Assembly: GCA_964473245.1 (NCBI GenBank)
Contig: CAYYOL010000007.1
Coordinates: 4,733-68,732 of the forward strand
Source of the DNA: CAYZJV01 sp964473245
GTDB lineage: Bacteria; Spirochaetota; Spirochaetia; Sphaerochaetales; Sphaerochaetaceae
Length of the DNA: 64,000 nt
Reading direction: 5' to 3'
This document shows, piece by piece, positions 1-8,399 of this stretch. The notes under the pieces were generated by a model. That model made no database searches. It saw only the letters and a list, made by a program, of their open reading frames with translations, and had not been told where the DNA came from. Made by a program: the position numbers and the translations under genes. How positions within the stretch are numbered: position 1 is the first letter of the stretch; each line of letters begins with the position of its first letter.

Positions 1-119
1 AACGGTGTGACCACATGGTACGAATTCCCACGACAGGGCACATTGACAGTCTCAACGTTTCAGTTGCGACTGGAGTGCTCCTTTACGAAATACGCAGACA
101 ACACTCTTCGAGCTCCTAA
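1..119. other. Window edge, no gene seen
   Basis: This stretch lies downstream of purD on the minus strand. I see no convincing coding sequence, terminator hairpin or RNA gene in it. A short open frame exists on the plus strand but overlaps the purD 3' end and resembles nothing. Confidence 0.5.
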
Positions 120-1385
120 TCAATCTTCGAAAAACTTGTTCCCAATATCCTTTCGATACCAGGCTCCGTTGAATTCAACGGAGTCGATATACTGGTATGC
201 CTGTTTGTTTGCCTGAATGATGTTCTGCCCAATTCCGACCACAGTCACATTTCGCCCACCAGTAGTGACCGCTTTTCCCCCCTTCTCCATAACTGCACCA
301 TAGAATACCATGGGCATGGATTTTAAGAGATTGTGACGAATGAGATTCGGTAGAGGCTTCACCTCTTCTCCAAGCTTCGGATTATCGGGATAGCCCTGGC
401 TTGCCACGACAACGGATACAGCACTCTTTGTGGAGAGGCAGAGCTCGAACTCGTTAAGGCGGTTCTCCCTCATAGCATTGAGGATCTCAATGATATCGCT
501 CTTTATCAACGGTACGATCGCTTGTGTTGCCGGGTCGTTGAATCGAACGTGATAATCGACCAGCACTGGACCGCTTGCGGTCAAAATGACACTGAATGTG
601 AGCACTCCCCTGTAGGCGAACTGTTCGACCTGCATGCCATAGAGTGTCGGTTCAATGATAAGATCGATGATCTGCTGTCTAACATCCTTCGGCAAGGGAA
701 CTGGGCAAATTGAGCCCATGCCTCCGGTAGCAGCCCCAGATCCACCCTCTTCGCTCCTTGTGTAGTCGGAACAGAGTGGAAGCATGAGATACCCGTTGTT
801 GTCCGTGAATACCGTAATAGTGACGGCAAGTCCATCAAGATGGTTTTCTACAAGAAGATTGTCAGTTTTCAGAATACCTCTGCCGAACTCCATGAGTGTC
901 TCGTAATCATTCGAATCCACCATGATTCTGCTAGGAGCCATGGCGTTCCGCTTCAGAACGAAAGACTCTCCTGCGTGGCGATACAGAAAACTCGAAAGGG
1001 ATTCTTCATCTGAAAACAGTTTGTATGGAGGAGTGGGGATATTGTGTCGTGCGGTGAAGGTTCGTGCGAAGTAGCGGTCACCTTCAAGTTTCAATGCATT
1101 TCCGGGAGCTCCGAACGTGTCAATTCCTCTGTTGTTGAGATAATCGATGACGCCGGTAAACAGCGGAGCCTCGGTGCCGACAAAAACAAATTGTATGCTG
1201 TGTTCTCTACAGGCTGCATATACAGATTCCGGGGACGATGGATCAACTGTCGGCAAGTTTTCCGCAATGGCTGCGGTACCGATATTACCCTGTGCTACAT
1301 AGAGCCCATCGACCAACTTACTCTGGGAAAACAGCCAAGTCATCGCATGGTCTTTAGCTCCAGAGCCCAATACAAGAACTCTCAT
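120..1385 (-). CDS. purD: Phosphoribosylamine-glycine ligase
   Basis: Cytoplasmic GAR synthetase, the second step of de novo purine synthesis: phosphoribosylamine + glycine + ATP gives glycinamide ribonucleotide. The 421-residue length fits the family. The N-terminus (MRVLVLGSGAKDHA) matches the Rossmann-like start of PurD, with Lys in place of the usual Arg in the GxGxREHA motif. The ATP-grasp region includes TGGMGSICP at about residue 218 and the metal-binding stretch FNDPATQAI near residue 282. An AGGAGAA ribosome site sits just before the ATG. It is followed by no purine genes here, so it appears monocistronic or the last gene after dusB. Confidence 0.93.
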   Translation of the reverse strand: MRVLVLGSGAKDHAMTWLFSQSKLVDGLYVAQGNIGTAAIAENLPTVDPSSPESVYAACREHSIQFVFVGTEAPLFTGVIDYLNNRGIDTFGAPGNALKLEGDRYFARTFTARHNIPTPPYKLFSDEESLSSFLYRHAGESFVLKRNAMAPSRIMVDSNDYETLMEFGRGILKTDNLLVENHLDGLAVTITVFTDNNGYLMLPLCSDYTRSEEGGSGAATGGMGSICPVPLPKDVRQQIIDLIIEPTLYGMQVEQFAYRGVLTFSVILTASGPVLVDYHVRFNDPATQAIVPLIKSDIIEILNAMRENRLNEFELCLSTKSAVSVVVASQGYPDNPKLGEEVKPLPNLIRHNLLKSMPMVFYGAVMEKGGKAVTTGGRNVTVVGIGQNIIQANKQAYQYIDSVEFNGAWYRKDIGNKFFED

Positions 1386-1447
1386 GTCTTCTCCTTCCCC
1401 TTGCTGTCCGGGACACTGTGAAAGCTATCATGTAACGATTGGCAACG

Positions 1448-2467
1448 TCAACTCTCGGCAGATAATAGCTGTCTGCAGACAATTTCGTACTCAGCGAAAG
1501 TCTCGGCCTTCACCAATGCTTGTTTTGCTTTTGCCGCATGGGGCAACCCTTTTAGATATGAGGTGGCATGCTTGCGCATCTCTCTGCATGCGACTCTCTC
1601 TCCAACTGTACCAATCGCCCGAGAGAGGTGTTCCAGCATGACCGCGACTCGCTCTTCGACACTGTGCTGCAGAGGAGCCTCTCCTGTAAGCAGAAGTGTG
1701 CGCGTATCCGAGAAGATGAATGGATTTCCCAGTGCACCTCTGGCGAACATGACTCCATCGATACCAGTCTCTTCAAGCATGCGCTTTGCAGCTTCTGGAG
1801 AGAACAGGTCTCCCGAACCGAATACAACCACGGAGGGAGATGTTGCTACGATGAACTGCTTCAGATCACGCAAAGCCTCCCAGTCGGCTGATCCAGAATA
1901 TCCCATGGCACGAGTACGTGCATGCATGGTGATCATGTCTGCACCCCCGGCAAGCGCTGCATCTGCAGTCTCTCGATAGTTGATGGAATGGGAATCCCAT
2001 CCCAGCCGTATCTTGATGGAGACCGGAACATCGATTCCATTCTTCACTGTTCGGACAATCTCTTCGATCTTTCCTGGATCCCGGAGCAAAGCAGAACCTG
2101 CGCCAGTTTTCACGACCTTCGGTACAGGGCAGCCGCAATTGATGTCAACTATGGTGGGATTGGTAGTCTTGAGCCGATTGAGACTTCTTTCTGCCACCGA
2201 GGCCTCTCCCATGAACAGCTGAATGGCGAGCAGAGTTTCATTCGAAGCTCGGCTGGTAAGGTGAACCGTCTGCTCGCTCTCACGCGCAAGGCCCTCGGCG
2301 CTCACCATCTCACTGAAGGTGAACGATGCTCCATGGTCTATGCAAATCGAGCGGTAGGCTCTATCTGTATATCCTGCTAGAGGTGCCAGAAACAGATTCC
2401 CGTCGATGTGGACACTACCGATATCGACGGGATGAAAAAGAGCATTGGAGGATGTTGTCATTTCCAT
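1448..2467 (-). CDS. dusB: tRNA-dihydrouridine synthase
   Basis: FMN enzyme that reduces uridines in the tRNA D-loop. The 339-residue TIM-barrel protein begins with the typical LAPLAGYTDRAYR segment. It carries the catalytic-cysteine motif INCGCPVPKVVKTGAGSALL (about residues 108-127), the MHARTRAMGYSG loop near residue 180 and GVMFARGALGNPFIF near residue 238, all DusB-like. The C-terminal helical domain is present (REMRKHATSYLKGLP). It starts 6 nt after the tatD-family gene stops, so the two are probably co-transcribed. A second ATG two codons in is an alternative start. The subfamily call (B rather than another Dus) is by motif similarity only. Confidence 0.9.
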   Translation of the reverse strand: MEMTTSSNALFHPVDIGSVHIDGNLFLAPLAGYTDRAYRSICIDHGASFTFSEMVSAEGLARESEQTVHLTSRASNETLLAIQLFMGEASVAERSLNRLKTTNPTIVDINCGCPVPKVVKTGAGSALLRDPGKIEEIVRTVKNGIDVPVSIKIRLGWDSHSINYRETADAALAGGADMITMHARTRAMGYSGSADWEALRDLKQFIVATSPSVVVFGSGDLFSPEAAKRMLEETGIDGVMFARGALGNPFIFSDTRTLLLTGEAPLQHSVEERVAVMLEHLSRAIGTVGERVACREMRKHATSYLKGLPHAAKAKQALVKAETFAEYEIVCRQLLSAES

Positions 2468-2473
2468 GGTTTT

Positions 2474-3253
2474 CTATGCAGGCTCCGTGAGGTGGAAAGC
2501 ACGAAGACTGTTCTCGTAGAGAGCCTGTGCCACCTCTTCAAGTGGAATTTGTTTGATGTCTGCGACTGCCTTTGCTGTCTCAATAAGATATGCAGGCTTG
2601 TTTCTCTTTCCCTTGTATGCCGAGGGAACCATAAACGGACTCTCCGACTCTATGAGAATACGGTCTAGAGGAAGATTCGCAATCGTCTCATGAAGATGAC
2701 GTACATTCTTGTATGTTATGTTTCCAGCAAAAGAGAAGTACATTGGCAGGTCTAATGCTTCCATGGCATAGAACCAGTCTTCACTGTAACAGTGGAAGAT
2801 TCCCCCCTTCTCACCGATACGGGTCTTGAGAATATCGAGGATGTCCCGACCAGCCTCTCTGTTGTGGATGATGACAGGCATGTTCAGGCTTCTGGCAATA
2901 TCGAGCTGTCTTATGAATAGTTCAACCTGAGAGTTCTTGTCTCCAAAATTTCTATAGTAATCCAGTCCAATCTCACCAATGGCGACCACGCGCTCGAGTT
3001 TAGCGAATGATTGAATCTTCTGCTCCCAATGCATGCCCGGGTTGGTTACCTCAGATGGAGAGACCCCCACAGCATGATATACTCCGGTTGCAGTCCGAAG
3101 ATTTTCGTATACCTGTTCGAAGTCGTGCAGGCTATTACATATGCTGACGATATGAGAAACGGATTTTCGTTTCGCGAGTTGTATGATGAGCAACTGCTCC
3201 ATCTGGTCTTCATGTATCAGGCCGATATGGGCGTGAGTATCAAATAATTTCAT
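2474..3253 (-). CDS. TatD-family metal-dependent DNase
   Basis: Metal-dependent hydrolase of the TatD/YcfH group, 3'-5' exonuclease-type enzymes of the amidohydrolase fold. It shows the opening metal ligands FDTHAHIG, the IGEIGLDYY segment, a PVIIHNREA motif, GIFHCYSEDW and the closing ILIESESPF motif (usually LETDAP). The Asp of LETD is Glu here, a modest departure. The open frame extends 26 codons upstream, but ATG 3253 is preferred because the family starts at MKLFDTHAHIG and an AGGAAA site precedes it. The length of 259 residues is normal. It is followed 6 nt later by dusB. Confidence 0.88.
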   Translation of the reverse strand: MKLFDTHAHIGLIHEDQMEQLLIIQLAKRKSVSHIVSICNSLHDFEQVYENLRTATGVYHAVGVSPSEVTNPGMHWEQKIQSFAKLERVVAIGEIGLDYYRNFGDKNSQVELFIRQLDIARSLNMPVIIHNREAGRDILDILKTRIGEKGGIFHCYSEDWFYAMEALDLPMYFSFAGNITYKNVRHLHETIANLPLDRILIESESPFMVPSAYKGKRNKPAYLIETAKAVADIKQIPLEEVAQALYENSLRAFHLTEPA

Positions 3254-3344
3254 GGTTTTTCCTGACGTTGATAAGAAATATGTCTCTTGGAGACTATACA
3301 AGAAGATAGCACGAAGATATGTACCCGTCAAGGTGGATTTATAT

Positions 3345-3396
3345 TTGACAATTTTGCCCTCACATGGTAGCTTAGGATAGGCTTTCTGGGTATAAT
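3345..3396 (+). promoter_or_regulatory. Candidate promoter(s) of ricT
   Basis: TTGACA (3345-3350) is followed after 17 nt by TAGCTT (3368-3373). Another 17 nt on lies a perfect TATAAT (3391-3396). The two pairs may be overlapping tandem promoters in the TatD/ricT divergent gap, about 30 nt before the ricT start. Assigned by eye only. Confidence 0.45.
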
Positions 3397-3426
3397 GTTT
3401 TCCAGTAAAAGCAAATAAGGAAATTC

Positions 3427-4584
3427 ATGAGAAAAGATAGAAAACATCATGGTGACCAGCATGGAGAGCCTCAGCAGAAGAGGAATTCCCAGCGGCCCGA
3501 ATATGGATATGTGTATCTGATAAAGAATCCCTCCTCAAACGAGTTGACCGTTTGTGCATCGGATGATCAGATTGAGCGCGGTGCTCATGTCATTGCTCCT
3601 TCCCGGTATGGTCTCGACTACGGAATGGTCGTCGGATCTGCCATGGATATGGGGCAGTATGAGCCCGGTTCCACCGAGTTTCAGGGAGCCTGTCTCCACG
3701 GGGAGCCCTTGGAAGAGAGAGAGGGAGAGGGGGAACTTCTCGCAGTGGGAGAGCCTGGAGAAGAGCTCGGAGAGGCGGACCCTCCCTATCTGGCCTCTGG
3801 AATAGTGTACGAAAAAGAGGAGCGGGAACCCTGTTCAGGATGCACCGGCTGCAATCCGGCGAAACACCAGTACCGAAACGAGAAGCCGGTCAAGCTAACT
3901 GGTGAAATCGATTGGATAGACCGAATCGCCACACAGGAGGATCATGCCAGATTCCTAGAGCTCAGTGCAATGGAGGACGAGGCGCTCGTGCTCTGCAGAG
4001 AGAAAGTACTTGCGCACGGATTAGATATGAAGTTGGTCTCGGCACACTATCTTTTCGGTGAGCCGAAAGTGATCTTCTTCTTCACTGCAGCAAATCGTGT
4101 GGATTTCAGAGATCTGGTGAAGGATCTCGTCTCAGTCTTCCGGATTCGTATCGAGTTGCGTCAGATTGGGGTGAGAGATGAATCTCGAGTACTCGGGGGG
4201 CTGGCTGTCTGTGGTAGAGATTTCTGTTGTCATGCCATCACGGACAAACTCAATCCGGTATCCATCAAGATGGCTAAGGAGCAGAACCTCTCTCTGAACT
4301 CCACGAAAATATCGGGTCCCTGTGGGCGATTACTGTGTTGCCTCTCGTACGAATACGACTTCTATCTTGAAGAAAAACGGCATCTGCCGCAGGAGGGGAG
4401 TAGACTGAAGATTCAACATGAACTCATGAAGATTTCGGAAGTGAACATTCTCTCTCGTAAGATTTCACTGATTGGGTCAGAGGGTAGGCATCTCACCATT
4501 CCATTCACCGCAGTTTCTTATAATGAAAACAACTCTCGATGGGAAGTGGACCGTGGCTATCTAGACGAATTTCTCTCAAACTGA
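3427..4584 (+). CDS. ricT: PSP1 domain protein, RicT/YaaT-like
   Basis: PSP1/RicT family cytoplasmic protein. In Bacillus the RicT-RicF-RicA complex affects RNA processing and sporulation/biofilm switches; the role in spirochaetes is not established. The core is unmistakable: GRDFCCHAI and ISGPCGRLLCCLSYE (about residues 262-305) give the cysteine-rich signature. An extra cysteine cluster, CSGCTGC, lies near residue 137. The protein is 385 residues, longer than YaaT because of an acidic N-terminal insert (about residues 90-130, rich in Glu and Gly). An AAGGA site precedes the ATG. It stands alone, with its own promoter. Confidence 0.85.
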   Translation: MRKDRKHHGDQHGEPQQKRNSQRPEYGYVYLIKNPSSNELTVCASDDQIERGAHVIAPSRYGLDYGMVVGSAMDMGQYEPGSTEFQGACLHGEPLEEREGEGELLAVGEPGEELGEADPPYLASGIVYEKEEREPCSGCTGCNPAKHQYRNEKPVKLTGEIDWIDRIATQEDHARFLELSAMEDEALVLCREKVLAHGLDMKLVSAHYLFGEPKVIFFFTAANRVDFRDLVKDLVSVFRIRIELRQIGVRDESRVLGGLAVCGRDFCCHAITDKLNPVSIKMAKEQNLSLNSTKISGPCGRLLCCLSYEYDFYLEEKRHLPQEGSRLKIQHELMKISEVNILSRKISLIGSEGRHLTIPFTAVSYNENNSRWEVDRGYLDEFLSN

Positions 4585-4598
4585 TACAAACTATTGTA

Positions 4599-4627
4599 TT
4601 GACCGATATTACGGAGTATGGTATTTT
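4599..4627 (+). promoter_or_regulatory. Promoter of rpsT
   Basis: TTGACC (4599-4604), 17-nt spacer, TATTTT (4622-4627), about 75 nt upstream of the rpsT start. A second TATAAT-like box (near 4671-4676) lacks a good -35. Position fits a ribosomal protein promoter at the head of the rpsT-HU-lnt-cinA block. Confidence 0.5.
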
Positions 4628-4700
4628 GTGTATCCGTTGGTTCAGAGATACAAATAATTCCCTTGAACTTATATAATTGACAAACCTTTGGAGGTATTAC

Positions 4701-4973
4701 GTGTTCAACACTAGCTCGGCTGCCAAAAGAGAGCGCCAGAATGAAAAGAGAAGAATGAGAAACAGAGAGGCGAAAAGTGCAGTGCGCACTGCCATAAAGA
4801 AGTTTCAGCTTGCAACACAAGCTCAGGACAAGGACCTCGCGAAAGAGAAGTTCGATCTTGCAATCAAGCTCATCGACAATGCAGGAAGCAGAGGAGTCTT
4901 TCACTCAAACACTGTTTCTAGGAAGAAATCCAGACTTGCACAGCAGTTCAATGCGCTGAATAAAGCCGAATAG
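4701..4973 (+). CDS. rpsT: 30S ribosomal protein S20
   Basis: Primary 16S rRNA-binding protein of the small subunit. Lys/Arg-rich helical sequence with the S20 pattern (NTSSAAKRERQNEKRRMRNR at the N-terminus, KGVxHxNTxxRKKSRL-like region near the C-terminus, here SRGVFHSNTVSRKKSRL). The open frame begins at an ATG 24 nt upstream, but GTG 4701 is chosen: GGAGG (4690-4694) sits 6 nt before it and the protein then starts as S20 proteins do. The 90-residue length is typical. It leads the operon with HU. Confidence 0.93.
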   Translation: MFNTSSAAKRERQNEKRRMRNREAKSAVRTAIKKFQLATQAQDKDLAKEKFDLAIKLIDNAGSRGVFHSNTVSRKKSRLAQQFNALNKAE

Positions 4974-5011
4974 CACACTGTGCAGAGATTTTTTCAATAA
5001 GGAGTAGGTCC

Positions 5012-5326
5012 ATGGCTAATAATAAATTAACAAAGGCTGAGATCATCGAGAATATCCAGGAGAAGCTTGGATTGAATCGTCCCGATGTCCACAGTGTGAT
5101 TGACGAGTTCTTCGAAGAGGTCAAACGTGGTCTGGAAGAAGACCGGGTGATCGAACTTCGAGGGTTCGGCACATTTGAAGTCAGAACACGAAAGGGTAGA
5201 GAGCGTGCGAGAAATCCAAAGACTGGAGAGCTCGTTGCTGTTGATACTCACGGTGTGGCAATATTCAGACCTGGCAAGGAGTTGAAGGATTATGTCTGGA
5301 AGCTTCGCCAGAACGACGATAAGTAA
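5012..5326 (+). CDS. hup: HU/IHF-family DNA-binding protein
   Basis: Nucleoid-associated histone-like protein that binds and bends DNA as a dimer. The sequence contains the HU signature GFGTFEVRTRKGRERARNPK with the beta-arm following (about residues 50-75). The N-terminal helices (LTKAEIIENIQEKLGLNR) also match. An AAGGAG site lies 7 nt before the ATG. It is 104 residues, about 10 longer than E. coli HU because of a C-terminal tail (PGKELKDYVWKLRQNDDK). Position between rpsT and lnt matches the Treponema order. Confidence 0.92.
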   Translation: MANNKLTKAEIIENIQEKLGLNRPDVHSVIDEFFEEVKRGLEEDRVIELRGFGTFEVRTRKGRERARNPKTGELVAVDTHGVAIFRPGKELKDYVWKLRQNDDK

Positions 5327-5337
5327 TACGGGAAGCT

Positions 5338-6978
5338 GTGGAATTACCTAAGAAGAGAGGCTTTGTAACATACGGGTTGGAAATCCTGGTTCTCCTTGTA
5401 ACTGCGCTGATTTTTTCTTTTGCGTTTCCAGGATTTCTGTCGAATAAGGGATTCGGTGCGATAGCCTTTTTCGCTTTGATCCCTCTTTTTGCGGTTATCC
5501 GCCACACCAGCTGGAAAGCAATCCCATTCTATGGGTTTCTATTCGGCTTCACCTTCTATACACTATTCAATTACTGGCTTACCACTTTCCATCCACTTGC
5601 AATCTTGCTGGTCCCCATAATCAAGGGTGGAGAGATGGTATTGCTGTTTCCAGCGTTGAAGGCAGCTGATCGTTGGTTCAAGCGATTCGGTTTTCTGGTG
5701 CAGGCAATCATCTGGGTAGCCTATTCCTATCTGAGCCAGTCCTGGTTCGCAGGATACCCCTATGGAACCATCAGTTCAGCTGTCTACGAATTCCTCCCTT
5801 TCATACAGATTGCAGATTTTTCAGGAATATGGGGAATTACGTTCATCATGATTCTCCCCCAGGCTCTACTTGGTCGCTATGTCGGAGACCAGTGGTCCGG
5901 TCCTCGCATGGCGTTCACGCAGTTTGTTCGAGACTATAGGATCACCGTGATTTGCTATGGTGTCGCCATGGTGTTTATCTTCGTTTATGGATTCGTGACT
6001 ATGAACACCTGGAATCGGGAAGAGCCGGATCAGTACTGGCGTGTAGCCACCGTCCAGCATAATGCTGATTCCTGGAAGGGTGGATTCGAAACATACAAAC
6101 GAAACTTCAACAATCTTCGGACCATGAGTCTCCAAGCCCTTCAGGGTAATCCCGATATGATTATCTGGTCAGAGACCGCGTTCGTCCCATCGGTCTACTG
6201 GCATACGACTTACAAGACAGATGAAGCGACCGCCGAACTGGTTGACGAGTTCGTTGCATTCGGCAAATCGCTGCCGGTTCCACTTCTCACCGGGAACCCG
6301 GAAGGCGTGTTGGACGACGAGAATCTCCCCCCCCTTCTGCCCGATAGATCGTGGAATAGGAAAGATTACAATACCGTCATCATGTTTGAAGGTGGAGAGA
6401 TCAGAGAGACGTATCGCAAGCAACATCTCGTTCCGTTCACCGAACACTTTCCCTATGAGAAAGAGTTGCCCTGGCTCTACAATCTGCTTCTTGCCAATGA
6501 CTATAACTGGTGGGAAAAAGGGTATGTCCCAGTTGTCTTCGAGACAGATGAAGGGGTTCGTTTCTCCACACCGATCTGTTTCGAGGATGTCTTTGGGTAT
6601 CTCTCAGCGGGATTCGTTCGAAGTGGAGCAGACGTGATTGTGAATATGACCAATGATAGCTGGTCTGGTGCAGTATCGGCAGAGATGCAGCACTTGGCAC
6701 TTGCAGTTTTCAGGTCGATCGAGAACAGAAGATCGACGGTCCGTGGTACAAACTCGGGAATCACGGCAGTGATTCTTCCCACAGGAAAAGTCGTCGATCC
6801 CATGGAGCCGTTCACCCGTGGGTGGCATATCTACGATGTCCCTGTCTACACCGATGACGATTATACTATCTATACTCGTTATGTCGATTATCTTGCGCAG
6901 GCAGCGGTCTTCGCTTCGGTTGGGCTACTCCTCCTCGGAGCAGTTCTCCGAATAGTTCGGTGGAGAAAGGAACGCTGA
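5338..6978 (+). CDS. lnt: Apolipoprotein N-acyltransferase
   Basis: Inner-membrane enzyme that adds the third acyl chain to the N-terminal cysteine of lipoproteins. There are hydrophobic segments over about residues 1-225, then a periplasmic nitrilase-like domain. The catalytic triad is visible: Glu279 (in WSETAF), Lys361 (in YRKQHLVPF) and Cys414 (in PICFEDVFG). A final membrane segment ends at about residue 540. The start is GTG 5338, 11 nt after the HU stop, with only a weak GGGA ribosome site. The 546-residue length fits the family. Spirochaetes are rich in lipoproteins. Confidence 0.93.
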   Translation: MELPKKRGFVTYGLEILVLLVTALIFSFAFPGFLSNKGFGAIAFFALIPLFAVIRHTSWKAIPFYGFLFGFTFYTLFNYWLTTFHPLAILLVPIIKGGEMVLLFPALKAADRWFKRFGFLVQAIIWVAYSYLSQSWFAGYPYGTISSAVYEFLPFIQIADFSGIWGITFIMILPQALLGRYVGDQWSGPRMAFTQFVRDYRITVICYGVAMVFIFVYGFVTMNTWNREEPDQYWRVATVQHNADSWKGGFETYKRNFNNLRTMSLQALQGNPDMIIWSETAFVPSVYWHTTYKTDEATAELVDEFVAFGKSLPVPLLTGNPEGVLDDENLPPLLPDRSWNRKDYNTVIMFEGGEIRETYRKQHLVPFTEHFPYEKELPWLYNLLLANDYNWWEKGYVPVVFETDEGVRFSTPICFEDVFGYLSAGFVRSGADVIVNMTNDSWSGAVSAEMQHLALAVFRSIENRRSTVRGTNSGITAVILPTGKVVDPMEPFTRGWHIYDVPVYTDDDYTIYTRYVDYLAQAAVFASVGLLLLGAVLRIVRWRKER

Positions 6979-6979
6979 T

Positions 6980-8263
6980 ATGGATCAAGCTCACGCGACG
7001 GTCGCTCTTTGTATCATTGGAACTGAAATTACCCGTGGCATCATAGCAGATAAGCATGGAACGATCATGGCCCGTGAATTGACGAATCTTGGATATCAAG
7101 TTCGCAAGATCGTGATTGTTCCAGATGATGGTTCGCTCTCCCCACTGCTTCACCAGTGTGCCCAGGAAGTCGATCTCATTATCCTAACTGGGGGATTGGG
7201 GCCGACTAGCGATGACATGACACGACAAGTCGTCGCAGACCTTGCCGGTGTTCCGCTCGTTCTAGACATTGAAGCTTACAAGGTTCTCCACGAGCGAATC
7301 GGCGACCGAATCGAAGGTGCAAACAAGCGACAAGTATACGTTCCTGAAGGGTTTCGAGTAGTACCGAATCCGAAAGGGACGGCTCCCGGATTTACCGGGA
7401 CATTCCCGGCTCCTGAGCCATCGGATGGTCGAACCGTGACCTGCTATGCCATGCCGGGACCTCCGGTCGAGATGCATGAGATGTTCTTTGGCAGAGTTCT
7501 ACCGGAACTGGCTGAAGCTGTGGGCAAGACACTCGTGGGACGCGACGAATATACCTGCTTTCTGACACCTGAGTCCAAACTGGAAGATATCTGTTACGAA
7601 CATGCTCAAAAGCAGATTCTCTGGGGAACCCGTGCACAAGAGTATCGAATCAGTCTCTACCTGAGTGGAGGGTCGGATCTATCTCGCCAGAAAATGGGTT
7701 CAGCGGTGCAAGAGCATATAGGAAAGGGTCTGGTGCACAGAGGCGATATCTCCGTGGTGGATCTGCTCAGCGACTTCCTGCAGGAACATGCCATGACTCT
7801 TGCTTGTGCCGAATCCTGTACGGGAGGGTTAGTCGGCAAGTTGATGACCGACCGACCGGGTAGCTCAGCATGGTTCTGGGGTTCGATCGTCTCCTATGCT
7901 AACAGCGCTAAGGAGCGGCTATTGGGTATCCCAGCAAACGAGATCGAAGCATATGGTGCTGTCTCGGAAGAGGTGGTTACGAGCATGGCTCGGGCAACCA
8001 TGGATATTTCTGGAGCCGATTTAGCGATTGCAGTCTCTGGCATTGCTGGACCCGATGGAGGGACGCCCGAAAAACCGGTAGGAACCGTGTGGTTCGGATT
8101 CTCCGGAAAAGATCGTCCTCCCGTCTCCTTGGCACTTCGATTCAGCTCCTATGGACGTAGTTCCGTTCGGAGAAGGGCTGCAGTGGCAGCTGTATTACTT
8201 GGTTACTTTTATATAAACGGGGATGACTTGCTTGACATCATTGCAACCTGGCAATATATTTAA
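6980..8263 (+). CDS. cinA: CinA-like protein with NMN deamidase domain
   Basis: Two-domain CinA. The N-terminal MoaB/MogA-like domain has TGGLGPTSDD near residue 70 and is associated with ADP-ribose or molybdopterin-type ligands. The C-terminal PncC-type nicotinamide-nucleotide amidohydrolase domain has LACAESCTGGLVGKL, GIAGPDGGTPEKPVGTVWFG and a terminal helix. The length of 427 residues is full. It starts 1 nt after the lnt stop with an AAGGA upstream, so translation is coupled. Known family role: recycling of NMN from NAD turnover; DNA uptake association is historical. Confidence 0.9.
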   Translation: MDQAHATVALCIIGTEITRGIIADKHGTIMARELTNLGYQVRKIVIVPDDGSLSPLLHQCAQEVDLIILTGGLGPTSDDMTRQVVADLAGVPLVLDIEAYKVLHERIGDRIEGANKRQVYVPEGFRVVPNPKGTAPGFTGTFPAPEPSDGRTVTCYAMPGPPVEMHEMFFGRVLPELAEAVGKTLVGRDEYTCFLTPESKLEDICYEHAQKQILWGTRAQEYRISLYLSGGSDLSRQKMGSAVQEHIGKGLVHRGDISVVDLLSDFLQEHAMTLACAESCTGGLVGKLMTDRPGSSAWFWGSIVSYANSAKERLLGIPANEIEAYGAVSEEVVTSMARATMDISGADLAIAVSGIAGPDGGTPEKPVGTVWFGFSGKDRPPVSLALRFSSYGRSSVRRRAAVAAVLLGYFYINGDDLLDIIATWQYI

Positions 8264-8399
8264 AGTATCCAGCGGGATTGCCTTTTACCATCCAAATAAT
8301 TAAAGAAAAGAGTTCCTGCGAAATCATACAGCAAGCATGCAATAGTGTAAAAGACAACAAGTTCGCATCCATGTGGATTAGATTCTTTGGAGATTATCA

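Noticed and set aside
4974..5011. GCAC/GTGC hairpin between rpsT and HU as an attenuator
   Set aside because: The stem is only four base pairs with a three-base loop and the genes are plainly one operon.
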